Program-made: the position numbers and the translations under genes
Origin: Pseudoselenomonas ruminantium
GTDB lineage: Bacteria > Bacillota > Negativicutes > Selenomonadales > Selenomonadaceae
Direction: 5' to 3'
Assembly: GCF_900104055.1 (NCBI RefSeq)
Contig: NZ_FNJQ01000033.1
Span: 1 to 34,695, forward strand
DNA length: 34,695 nt
Part shown: in pieces, positions 23,912 to 31,006 of the stretch
Numbering within the stretch: the first letter of the stretch is position 1
Layout: each line of letters begins with the position of its first letter
The notes under the pieces: generated by a model
Databases searched by the model: none
What the model was told of the DNA's origin: nothing
Seen by the model: only the letters and a program-made list of their open reading frames with translations

Positions 23912-24587
23912 AGCCATAACCTCCCCGCTGCTGGTCGCGCACGATGCGACCGTCTTCAATGGCAATAACCCGCTTTTTCATGGTATCCACGATATTGCGG
24001 TCATGCGTAGCCATGACGATGGTCGTGCCCGCCTTGTTGATGCGCCGGAAGATATCCATGATATCCCAGCTGGTTTCCGGGTCCAGATTTCCCGTCGGCT
24101 CGTCGGCAATCACAATAGACGGATTGTTGACGATGGCCCGCGCAATAGCCACGCGCTGCTGCTCACCGCCCGAGAGCTGGGAGGGGAAACTGCGGTACTT
24201 ATCCCTGAGGCCTACCACGTCCAGCACGGAATTGACACTGCGCTGCATCGTGCGGCGCGGCGCCTCGATAACCTGCATGGCAAAGGCCACATTCTCAAAC
24301 ACCGTCTTATCCGGCAGCAAACGGTAATCCTGAAAGATTACCCCGAGCTCACGGCGCAAATAGGGAACCTCGGAACGCTCCATCGCCACCACATCATGGC
24401 CATTCACGAGCAGCTTCCCCTCTGTGGGCAATTCTTCCCGAAACAGCATCTTGATGAAGGTGGACTTGCCCGCACCGCTGGGCCCCACCACGAAGACAAA
24501 TTCGCCCTTCTTGATATCCACATTGACGTGGTTCAGGGCCACCACGCCCGTATCATAGGTCTTGCTGACCTCCCGCATCTGTATCAT
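23901..24587 (-). CDS. ftsE: Cell division ATP-binding protein FtsE
   Basis: Cytoplasmic ATPase of the FtsEX complex. The 228-residue ABC protein has all motifs: Walker A GPSGAGKST (about 35-43), Q-loop FQDYRLL, signature LSGGEQQR, Walker B IVIADEP followed by the D-loop TGNLD, and the switch His in ATHDRN. The FtsE hallmark Y-x-R-LLPDKTV region is present. The start is ATG 24587 with GAGG upstream. First gene of the ftsE-ftsX-envC-ctpA unit. Confidence 0.97.
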   Translation of the reverse strand: MIQMREVSKTYDTGVVALNHVNVDIKKGEFVFVVGPSGAGKSTFIKMLFREELPTEGKLLVNGHDVVAMERSEVPYLRRELGVIFQDYRLLPDKTVFENVAFAMQVIEAPRRTMQRSVNSVLDVVGLRDKYRSFPSQLSGGEQQRVAIARAIVNNPSIVIADEPTGNLDPETSWDIMDIFRRINKAGTTIVMATHDRNIVDTMKKRVIAIEDGRIVRDQQRGGYGYEG

Positions 24588-24636
24588 CAGGAATTTCCTC
24601 CAAATAAAATAAGCTAACTTTTATTTTATCATAAAA

Positions 24637-24666
24637 TGACCGGTCAAAGCAAAATTTGACCGGTCA
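24637..24666 (-). terminator. Inverted repeat / terminator after the GGDEF gene
   Basis: TGACCGGTCAAA (24637-24648) pairs with TTTGACCGGTCA (24655-24666) around GCAAAA; on the minus strand it runs into ATTTTATG, a short T-rich tail. Each arm also holds the self-complementary decamer TGACCGGTCA, and the two copies are exactly 20 bases apart, as operator sites often are. A terminator of the cyclase gene is the simpler reading; regulation of ftsE is the alternative. Confidence 0.6.
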
Positions 24667-24689
24667 GAAATGAAATATTTGCCTATCGA

Positions 24690-25919
24690 TCATGAATCAT
24701 CCGCCACTTGGGAGGAATGCGCTTTCAGCGCATGCTTTCTCTCATACATCCGTACATCCGCCCGCTCAAAGACCTGCCTGTAACCATCATCCTGATGAGG
24801 TTTATATTCTGCCATTCCCACAGCGACAATCACGGATTTTTTCTGTCTGTTTTCTTCCACCGCCTGATTGAACTGCTCCAGGAGCATCATCCTGTTTTGA
24901 TAATCCTCCCGTTCCAGGATGGCCACGAATTCATCGCCGCCCACACGGTACACAGGACTCTTCTTGAATATGCTGCAAATCAGCCCGCAGGCCTCCTTGA
25001 TAAATTTATCGCCAACTTCGTGGCCTAAGTTGTCGTTCACCCATTTCAGGTCATTGACATCAAAGACAGCTATGGCCAGTTCAGCAATATGCCCTTGTTC
25101 CATCTGCTTCATAAGCAGGTCCACCTTTTCGGCATAAGCCAGTTTGCTCTTCACGCCGGTAAGCGCATCCGTATAGGCAAGGCTCCAAGCCGTCTTCAGC
25201 TCCAAAAACTGTTCTTTCTCCCGCTCCAGCGCGATTTCCAGATTCAGACGGTATTCCTCCCGCTCATTCTCAATAACGAAAGTCCGCAACAGGCAGCTGC
25301 CCAGCATATAGCTGATGGCATAGAGCGGATAGGTGGGGAAAAACACCTGCACCGCGATGAATACCATCATGATCAGTCCTGACAGGCCGATTGCCAGATG
25401 ACGCTTGCGTTGCTTTTCCGTACTCGTGGACACGATGAACAGCGCATAGATGGAAATCACCAGCAGCATGACGACCTGATAAACGAAGATTACATCACGG
25501 GCAATCCCCGCATGGTAAACTCCCGCCGCATCCAGATAGAACATCACGGGCCACCAGCGGTTCACCAGCGTACTGATGACTACCAGGATGAACAAGATCA
25601 GTCCCGTATAAGTCAGGAAGCTCCTGAACTTTCCCTTGATTCCCAGATAGATCACAACATAGTAGAGCCAGAACAACACCCCGGCCGCCATAACGACAAA
25701 ATACACTTCTGTGTCTACATATAACCAATCCAGCTCCGAAATATCATATAACCAGGCCCAAAGCAAATCTGTAATATAGTAGAGGATGACCGTATATAAA
25801 AAATGACGGTAATTCCGCTGCGCGCCTTCCTTCTCTGCCTCACGCTGGGCAAACAGCACATCATGATTGGTTATGAGCAGTATCAGCAGAGCCAAAAAAT
25901 CAATCAGGCAATAATACAT
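24690..25919 (-). CDS. Membrane-bound GGDEF diguanylate cyclase
   Basis: Predicted to make cyclic di-GMP from two GTP. About seven or eight hydrophobic segments fill the first 210 residues, followed by a charged linker helix and a GGDEF domain. The catalytic motif RVGGDEF (about 325-331) is intact, as are DALTGVKSK and the DVNDLKWVNDNLGH substrate and metal region. The RxxD inhibitory site that should lie just before GGDEF is absent, so product inhibition may be lost. ATG 25919 follows a GGAGGAGGGGG run; TTG 25973 with GAGAGGGAT about 9 bases upstream is an equally possible start that adds 18 residues. Confidence 0.88.
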   Translation of the reverse strand: MYYCLIDFLALLILLITNHDVLFAQREAEKEGAQRNYRHFLYTVILYYITDLLWAWLYDISELDWLYVDTEVYFVVMAAGVLFWLYYVVIYLGIKGKFRSFLTYTGLILFILVVISTLVNRWWPVMFYLDAAGVYHAGIARDVIFVYQVVMLLVISIYALFIVSTSTEKQRKRHLAIGLSGLIMMVFIAVQVFFPTYPLYAISYMLGSCLLRTFVIENEREEYRLNLEIALEREKEQFLELKTAWSLAYTDALTGVKSKLAYAEKVDLLMKQMEQGHIAELAIAVFDVNDLKWVNDNLGHEVGDKFIKEACGLICSIFKKSPVYRVGGDEFVAILEREDYQNRMMLLEQFNQAVEENRQKKSVIVAVGMAEYKPHQDDGYRQVFERADVRMYERKHALKAHSSQVADDS

Positions 25920-25981
25920 ATATGCACTGCCCCCTCCTCCATCTTTTAGCAGCGAGCGCCGCCGAATTTTCAAGCAATAAT

Positions 25982-26085
25982 ATCCCTCTCTTCAGTAATA
26001 ATATTTTCCACAGACAGCGGCAATTCCTGCATTGAAAAAGGAAAATTCCTCATTTATGCCGAATACTGATACTGAAGCGAGGGAT
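25982..26085. promoter_or_regulatory. Inverted leader repeat between the cyclase and the ATPase-like gene
   Basis: Arms at 25982-25997 and 26070-26085 match in inverse orientation at 15 of 16 positions (ACTGAAG-n-GAGGGAT). Each arm supplies a purine-rich ribosome-binding sequence pointing toward one of the divergent genes: 5 bases before ATG 26090 on the right, and about 9 bases before TTG 25973 on the left. A weak plus-strand promoter, TTGAAA-N17-TATGCC, lies at 26032-26060. Confidence 0.5.
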
Positions 26086-26089
26086 TATC

Positions 26090-27313
26090 ATGAAAAAACA
26101 TATGACAGATTTTTACTTATTCATGCTAGCACTTATCCTGGCTGGCGGCATTGGCTATTATTGGCACAGCCAGGGACTTGCTGACCTGCTGGTCATCAAT
26201 GCGGCAGCTGCTACGCTCATAGGGGCCTTACCCCTAGCCTACATGCTGGGGAAGATCCTGCCCTTCAGCCGTGGCGCCCGGCAGGCGAAGAAAAATGATA
26301 TCATCCTGCAAAGCAGCAGCCAACTGGCCGATATCGGCAATATCGATACGCTGATTATCGGCCGTCATGGCATCGTGACCGAAGGCCATCCCTATGTGGC
26401 CAGCCTCTATCCCGCAGGCGTCAGCCAGAACACCCTGCTGGCACTGGCAGCTTCTGCCGAGAAAGATGCCACTCATCCCTTGGGCAGGGCCATCTATGAA
26501 ACAGCCAGCCAACGGGGCGTACAGCTGCTCGAAGCCAGCACCTTCACCGAAATCCCCGGCTGTGGCGTGGAAGCCATTGTCGGACGCAATTCCCTGCGCG
26601 TAGGCAGCATTTTCTGGCTCAAAAAGGAAGGCATCGACATCAGCGCCGACCTCATAACCAAGAACGACCAGCTGGCCCAGCGCGGCCATAGCACGGTCTT
26701 TGTCGCCAATGGCAAATACTGCCGCGGCATCATCGCCATTGATGATGCGCTCGACAATGATACCCTGACCGCTATCCGCAAGCTTCAGCGCCAGCATATA
26801 CACACCGTGATGCTCACACGGGAAAACAAGCGCACAGCGGAAACGATTGGCAAGCAGGCCGGTCTGGATTCCGTACACGGCCAGCTGACACTCGAAGGTA
26901 AGCTGCGAGAGATACAACTCCTCAAAGCCCGCGGCACCGGTGTAGCCATCGTAGAGCGTGGCAATGTCCCCGATGAACTCATAAAGGCCGTGGACGCCGT
27001 TATCGAGCTTGCCCCGGCCAGACATCCGCTGGATAAGGAAGCCGGTCTGCCACCTGCCCCGCAGGAAAATCCCCAGGCCATCTTCCTGCAAAGCGGCCTC
27101 TTGTGGGATTTCGCCAGGCTGCAGGAAATCGGCAAAGCCACTCTGAGCCGGATCAAACTGAACAAGCTGATTGCCCTGATCGCATTTGCCGTGATCCTGC
27201 CCCTCTCCGCCGGCGCCCTCTATCCCTTCGGCATTCCGTTTCTCCCCGCATGGGGTGCACTGGCTGGGCAGGGGCTGGCCCTGTTGCTCGTCACCATAAA
27301 TTCCCTGCGTTAA
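26090..27313 (+). CDS. Degenerate P1B-type ATPase-like membrane protein (half length)
   Basis: The 407-residue protein aligns by eye with the second half of heavy-metal P-type ATPases, from membrane helix 6 to the C-terminus, but nearly every catalytic residue is replaced. The CPC ion-site region reads AAAA (38-41). The DKTGTLTEG phosphorylation loop reads GRHGIVTEG (91-99), so the phospho-Asp is Gly. MLTGDN reads MLTREN (241-246), and the GDGINDAP region reads ERGNVPDE (289-296). The nucleotide-domain His-Pro (129-130) and PGCGV (156-160) remain. Helices are predicted near 8-25, 33-57, 357-379 and 384-404. The actuator domain and helices 1-5 are missing. The frame is open with a good ribosome-binding site. 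Catalysis is not expected; the role is unknown. Confidence 0.8.
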   Translation: MKKHMTDFYLFMLALILAGGIGYYWHSQGLADLLVINAAAATLIGALPLAYMLGKILPFSRGARQAKKNDIILQSSSQLADIGNIDTLIIGRHGIVTEGHPYVASLYPAGVSQNTLLALAASAEKDATHPLGRAIYETASQRGVQLLEASTFTEIPGCGVEAIVGRNSLRVGSIFWLKKEGIDISADLITKNDQLAQRGHSTVFVANGKYCRGIIAIDDALDNDTLTAIRKLQRQHIHTVMLTRENKRTAETIGKQAGLDSVHGQLTLEGKLREIQLLKARGTGVAIVERGNVPDELIKAVDAVIELAPARHPLDKEAGLPPAPQENPQAIFLQSGLLWDFARLQEIGKATLSRIKLNKLIALIAFAVILPLSAGALYPFGIPFLPAWGALAGQGLALLLVTINSLR

Positions 27314-27340
27314 TAGCTCAATCAATAAAGTACGCAAAAA

Positions 27341-27420
27341 GCCCGGTGGCTGGTGATGTTTTTCCGCAGCTTTTGACAAGCTTGTCTATGGCGAAGGAAA
27401 AATATTACCAGCCACCGGGC
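27341..27420 (-). terminator. 80-bp palindromic terminator-like repeat, copy 1
   Basis: Perfect 14-bp outer arms (27341-27354 with 27407-27420), inner arms TTTTTCC/GGAAAAA, and the central palindrome GACAAGCTTGTC (27375-27386). On the minus strand it reads ...CCACCGGGCTTTTT, a terminator tail, 29 bases after the P-loop/Asp23 gene stop. It also separates that gene from the converging ATPase-like gene. A second copy is at 33045-33123. Confidence 0.8.
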
Positions 27421-27448
27421 GTCTTAACACCACGATGTAAAAAAGCAA

Positions 27449-28282
27449 CTATGCTTTCACATATAAAGTTTTCACCTGAATATTGACTTCATGCACAATC
27501 ATGCCCGTCATATACTCCACCGCATCCCGCACATCCTGCTGAGCCTGTCCCAGCAGGGTGGGAATATGGTTGCCATAGGTGAGCACCACACCACAGACGA
27601 TCTTCAGTCCTAGATCTTCATTACCGCGCATAAGATGCTTGACCTGCAGGCCATCCACCTTCGTGATGGCCTCGATTTTTTTCAGTACCACCTGCACGAT
27701 AGACTTGACGGCCGAATCATCGATGCTGAGCTTGCCATAATAACTGAAAACCGGCCGCACGATGGACTTCTCGCCCAGACGGCGCCGCTTGGTCGAAGAA
27801 CGCTTGAAAAGCGTCTGCAGCGGGTCCACCAGATAACCGGAAAAATGCGGCTTCAACTCAATCGTCGGCACCGGAATGATATGCTTGCCTTCCTTCAGGC
27901 GATGATACTGTGCCGCCTCCATTTCCTGTTTGGTCGCCACATCCTCAATGTGGATGATCTTGGCGATCTGCGGCAGGCGCAGGGCTTTGGCAATCTTGAA
28001 CACCATGTTCTCGGAAGTGCCCAAAATCAGAATACGGTGCGGTTTGGCCTCCTTAATAGCCGCTTGCACCTCTTCCGCATGGCCCGGCAGGACAAAGATT
28101 GCCCTGCGCACGGCCATGATCTTACTCGGTTCTTTCTTGGCAGAATGACCGCCCACTATCTTGCCGTCCTTAATCAGGATTCCGTCATCGATAATGGCGT
28201 CCGCCTTATGCTTATGCGCCACAATCAGCGCGTGGTGACTTTTGCCGGTGCCACTGGGCCCGACCAAAGCAATCACATCCAT
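27449..28282 (-). CDS. P-loop protein fused to an Asp23/Gls24 domain
   Basis: A 277-residue two-domain protein. Walker A GPSGTGKS is at 8-15 in a P-loop domain that continues to about 150 (ILILGTSENMVFKIAKALRL resembles a Walker B/Rossmann-like strand-helix). From about 165 to 275 the sequence matches Asp23/Gls24 (YloU-like) proteins, with VKHLMRGNEDLGLKIVCGVVLTYG and VRDAVEYMTGMIVHEVNIQV. Asp23 proteins are linked to envelope stress and membrane-associated scaffolds. The start is ATG 28282 with GGAG upstream. It follows the PHP phosphoesterase gene after 30 bases and ends at the palindromic terminator. Both domains are seen; the combined function is unknown. Confidence 0.75.
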   Translation of the reverse strand: MDVIALVGPSGTGKSHHALIVAHKHKADAIIDDGILIKDGKIVGGHSAKKEPSKIMAVRRAIFVLPGHAEEVQAAIKEAKPHRILILGTSENMVFKIAKALRLPQIAKIIHIEDVATKQEMEAAQYHRLKEGKHIIPVPTIELKPHFSGYLVDPLQTLFKRSSTKRRRLGEKSIVRPVFSYYGKLSIDDSAVKSIVQVVLKKIEAITKVDGLQVKHLMRGNEDLGLKIVCGVVLTYGNHIPTLLGQAQQDVRDAVEYMTGMIVHEVNIQVKTLYVKA

Positions 28283-28312
28283 ATACTGCTCTCCTGACTA
28301 ACGAATCAAACT

Positions 28313-29146
28313 TCAACTAAATTTTTCCAAAGGGCGATAAAAAGCCTCCGCCCACTTGTCCTCAATGGTAAAGACACCCACCTCAGAAGGATAGCGCGTG
28401 GGATATCCATGGAAATCCGAGCCGCCCGCCGGCAGGAGGTCAAACTCCCTGGCCATCATATAATAACGGGCCGTGTCATCAGCATCATGCCGGGGATAGA
28501 ACACTTCAATCCCCTCCACACCACGCTGACAGATATCCCGTACCAGTTCATCATCGCCGACGAGTTTAGGATGCGCGAGCACCGGTGTACCGCCAGCGGC
28601 TTTGATCAGCTCGATGATTTCTTCCACTTCCAGATGATAGTGGGGCACATAGGCAGGCTTTCCCTTTTCGAGGACCGCACTGAAACAGTCCCGCACGGAG
28701 GTAAAACAGCCTTTCTTCACCAACACCCGGGCGATATGGGAGCGGCTGATGGAACGGCTGCCCCCGGCCAAGGTGAGCACCTCTCCCTCGGAAATGGGGT
28801 AACCAAGCTCCTGCAATTTCGCCACCATATCACTGAAACGTGTCCAACGGGCCTCTGTCACATCATTCAGTTTGTCAATCAGGTCAGGATAGTAAATATC
28901 CACGTTGAACCCCAGGATATGGATCTCATGCACCGGATGATGGGCGCTGAACTCAATCCCAGGGATTATCTTGATCCCCTTGGCGGGGAAAATTCCGCTC
29001 TCGTACAGATGGCAGACGCCATCCACTGTATCATGGTCGGTAATGGCCATGTATTTGAGACCGGCAGATTTTGCCGCTGCCACAAGCTCCTCCGGCGTGA
29101 GTTTCCCATCGGAGAAGGTCGTGTGCATGTGCAAATCACTTGCCAT
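28313..29146 (-). CDS. PHP-domain phosphoesterase
   Basis: Metal-dependent phosphoesterase of about 277 residues. Its motifs are [10 protein letters not shown] (first metal-binding His pair), [15 protein letters not shown], a later HPKL and the C-terminal GSDFHG. This arrangement is that of the YciV/RNase AM group, which removes 3' phosphates from 3',5'-bisphosphate nucleosides or degrades short RNAs 5' to 3'. The start is ATG 29146, eight bases after TAGGAG; an in-frame GTG at 29155 is less likely. It lies 31 bases after spoVS. Its company with RNase Y and YmdB suggests RNA or nucleotide turnover, which is inference. Confidence 0.87.
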   Translation of the reverse strand: MASDLHMHTTFSDGKLTPEELVAAAKSAGLKYMAITDHDTVDGVCHLYESGIFPAKGIKIIPGIEFSAHHPVHEIHILGFNVDIYYPDLIDKLNDVTEARWTRFSDMVAKLQELGYPISEGEVLTLAGGSRSISRSHIARVLVKKGCFTSVRDCFSAVLEKGKPAYVPHYHLEVEEIIELIKAAGGTPVLAHPKLVGDDELVRDICQRGVEGIEVFYPRHDADDTARYYMMAREFDLLPAGGSDFHGYPTRYPSEVGVFTIEDKWAEAFYRPLEKFS

Positions 29147-29177
29147 TATTGTCACTCCTATGCCGAATCAGCACATC

Positions 29178-29438
29178 TCAGCGCGGTTCAACGATGAGCT
29201 TGATAGCAGTGCGCTCTTCACCTTCGATATTGATATCGGTAAAAGCAGGAATGCAGATGAGATCAATGCCATGCGGTGCCACAAAGCCCCGGGCGATGGC
29301 TACCGCCTTGACCGCCTGATTAAGGGCGCCGGCACCAATGGCCTGCATCTCCGCACTGGAATGCTCCCTGAGTACACCAGCCAGAGCCCCTGCCACTGAA
29401 TTCGGATTAGATTTCGCAGATACCTTCAAGATTTCCAT
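29178..29438 (-). CDS. spoVS: Stage V sporulation protein S (SpoVS)
   Basis: A small Alba-fold-like protein of 86 residues, the family's exact usual size, beginning MEILKVSAKSNPNSVAGALAGVLRE. In Bacillus it influences septum formation and coat assembly in sporulation; many non-spore-formers keep it. The start is ATG 29438; the codons to 29465 upstream are not conserved. It lies 153 bases after ymdB, in the rny-ymdB-spoVS order known from Bacillus, but has its own possible sigma-H promoter. Function in this organism is unknown. Confidence 0.93.
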   Translation of the reverse strand: MEILKVSAKSNPNSVAGALAGVLREHSSAEMQAIGAGALNQAVKAVAIARGFVAPHGIDLICIPAFTDINIEGEERTAIKLIVEPR

Positions 29439-29509
29439 GACTTTACACGTCCTCTCTTGCAACAAAACTGCAACAATGTTCTAGATTTTTCCTATGACAT
29501 ATCTAACTG

Positions 29510-29524
29510 ATACTAAATTAGTAT
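29510..29524. promoter_or_regulatory. 15-base palindrome at the spoVS start region
   Basis: ATACTAA-A-TTAGTAT is a 7+1+7 palindrome that overlaps the -10 end of the sigma-H-like site and would lie around the transcription start. It is a candidate operator; nothing else supports it. Confidence 0.3.
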
Positions 29525-29550
29525 TCTGCACAGGCAGGAAAAATCCTGCC
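29523..29550 (-). promoter_or_regulatory. Possible sigma-H promoter of spoVS
   Basis: On the minus strand GGCAGGATTT (29541-29550), 11 bases, GCAGAAT (29523-29529). The Bacillus sigma-H consensus is RnAGGAwWW-N11-12-RnnGAAT, and every defined position is met. It is 85 bases upstream of the spoVS start. Its -35 region overlaps the arm of a hairpin (29532-29551), so part of the match may come from that structure. Confidence 0.4.
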
Positions 29551-29551
29551 T
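29532..29551 (-). terminator. Hairpin after ymdB
   Basis: AGGCAGGA (29532-29539) pairs with TCCTGCCT (29544-29551) around four A. On the minus strand no T-run follows, so it may be a weak terminator, a processing stem or a part of the spoVS promoter region. Confidence 0.4.
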
Positions 29552-29591
29552 TGAGGAAAATTCTTCTGAAAATCTTTTAGGCATCAGCCTG

Positions 29592-30371
29592 TTATTCTTT
29601 GATCAGGATGCGCTCGACACTGACTGTCTTATTCGTGGCATCATCGATATCCACGATCAGTGCCGAATACACCATCGGCCCGCTTTCTTCCAGATCGAAC
29701 CGGCAGGGCAGGCAGGTCGTGAACTTCTGCAGGATGATTTCCGTCTTCACGCCCAGGATGGAATTCCAAGGGCCGACCATCCCCAGGTCCGTGATATAAG
29801 CCGTTCCTTCCGGCAGGATGCGGTCATCGGCCGTCTGAATATGGGTATGGGTGCCAACTACAGCATTGACACGGCCATCCAGGTACCAGCCCATGGCCAT
29901 CTTCTCCGAAGTGGTTTCCGCATGGAAGTCCAGGAAGATGATATCACATTCCCGCTGGAGCTCACGCAGGATTTCCTCGATTTTCTGGAACGGGCAGTCC
30001 ATATCCGGCATAAAAGCCCGGCCCGATAAATTGACCACGCCGATGTTCTTTGCCTTGAAGGGATAGACGCAATAGCCCTTGCCCGGTGCGCCCTCCGGAT
30101 AATTGGCCGGCCGGATCAGGAAGGGTTCCTGATCGATGAATTCCAACACGTCCTTCTTATCCCAGACATGATTCCCAGAGGTGATTATATCGGCACCGCC
30201 ATGGTAAAGTCCATCCAGCGACTTGCGGGTGTATCCCTTGCCGCCGGCAGAGTTTTCTCCGTTGACAATCACCACATCGATATTTTTCTCGGCTTTAAGC
30301 TGGGGGGTGTATTTCTGAAACGCCTTGCGTCCCGGCTTGCCCACCACATCGCCAACCAGCATTACACGCAT
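29592..30371 (-). CDS. ymdB: YmdB-family metallophosphoesterase
   Basis: Calcineurin-like phosphodiesterase of 259 residues, related to B. subtilis YmdB, which hydrolyses cyclic nucleotides (including 2',3'-cNMP) and affects motility, biofilm and RNase Y-linked gene expression. Visible metal motifs are MLVGDVVGKPGR, VNGENSAGGKG, SGNHVWDK, FLDFHAETTSEK and VVGTHTHIQTAD. The start is ATG 30371 with GAGGAG upstream. It lies between the unknown 179-residue gene and spoVS, downstream of rny. Confidence 0.93.
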   Translation of the reverse strand: MRVMLVGDVVGKPGRKAFQKYTPQLKAEKNIDVVIVNGENSAGGKGYTRKSLDGLYHGGADIITSGNHVWDKKDVLEFIDQEPFLIRPANYPEGAPGKGYCVYPFKAKNIGVVNLSGRAFMPDMDCPFQKIEEILRELQRECDIIFLDFHAETTSEKMAMGWYLDGRVNAVVGTHTHIQTADDRILPEGTAYITDLGMVGPWNSILGVKTEIILQKFTTCLPCRFDLEESGPMVYSALIVDIDDATNKTVSVERILIKE

Positions 30372-30383
30372 AATTTACTCCTC

Positions 30384-30923
30384 TCAACGGTTGTAGACTA
30401 CAACCCTATCCTTATCCCGCATGCCAATCATGCGCTCCTTGATGCGGCTGGCCTGCGCCATATCAAACATCTGATCCAGGAGATTGCTCTGCATCGTGGA
30501 AAATTCCGGCTCCAAGGCATCCAATGTATGCACATCGATCTGCAGGCTTTCACCGAACTTTTCATGGAACAACTCCGTCAGAAGATCCAGCTCGCCTCGC
30601 AGCATGGTCGCCAGCTGCCGCCGCACATGTACGGTCATGAGCTTGCCATTCACATCAGCATCAATGCCCAGCCATACCGGTCCGCTGCCATGCAGATCAT
30701 GATAGGTCTGCATGCTCTTATCCACCAGATCAGCAAATTCTTCCATCTCGTTCCGGGATGTCTTTGCCTGTACCACAAAATCCAAGGTAATCTCCGTTTC
30801 CTTCGGATCATAGGTCACGGCATAGAGTTCCGGATAACATACCAGCATGGAAGCCAACAACTGCACGCCGGTACTCATTTCCTTACGGCTGTCATTCCTG
30901 CCGTTCAGGTTAAATCCAAACAT
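30384..30923 (-). CDS. Unknown protein between rny and ymdB
   Basis: Not recognised; 179 residues, soluble, no signal peptide or helix bundle obvious. The sequence is mixed alpha/beta, with VTYDPKETEITLDFVV near 36-51, a central GSGPVWLGIDADVNGKLMTVHVRRQL strand pair and a basic C-terminus (RIKERMIGMRDKDRVVVY). The start is ATG 30923 with GAGG eight bases upstream. It is 12 bases before ymdB and 83 bases after rny, so it probably works in the same RNA-turnover context. Whether it is conserved in relatives could not be tested. Confidence 0.75.
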   Translation of the reverse strand: MFGFNLNGRNDSRKEMSTGVQLLASMLVCYPELYAVTYDPKETEITLDFVVQAKTSRNEMEEFADLVDKSMQTYHDLHGSGPVWLGIDADVNGKLMTVHVRRQLATMLRGELDLLTELFHEKFGESLQIDVHTLDALEPEFSTMQSNLLDQMFDMAQASRIKERMIGMRDKDRVVVYNR

Positions 30924-30937
30924 ATCTCGATCCTCTC

Positions 30938-30990
30938 CATAAGTGTAAGAAAGGGCGCAAGGCTCACAGCCTGCACCCTCCTCACTTATG
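30938..30990 (-). terminator. Nested hairpin between rny and the unknown gene
   Basis: Outer arms CATAAGTG/CACTTATG (30938-30945 with 30983-30990) enclose a second stem, AGGGCGCAAGGCT with AGCCTGCACCCT (30952-30964, 30968-30979). On the minus strand the inner stem is followed by TTTCTT, so it could partly end the rny transcript and set the level of the downstream genes, or protect the processed rny 3' end. Confidence 0.55.
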
Positions 30991-31006
30991 TGCTTATTCG
31001 CACGCC

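Noticed and set aside
26234-27379. 381-codon open frame antisense to the ATPase-like gene
   Set aside because: Considered because the sense gene is degenerate, but only the sense frame shows helices, the His-Pro motif and a good ribosome-binding site; the antisense translation has no family features.
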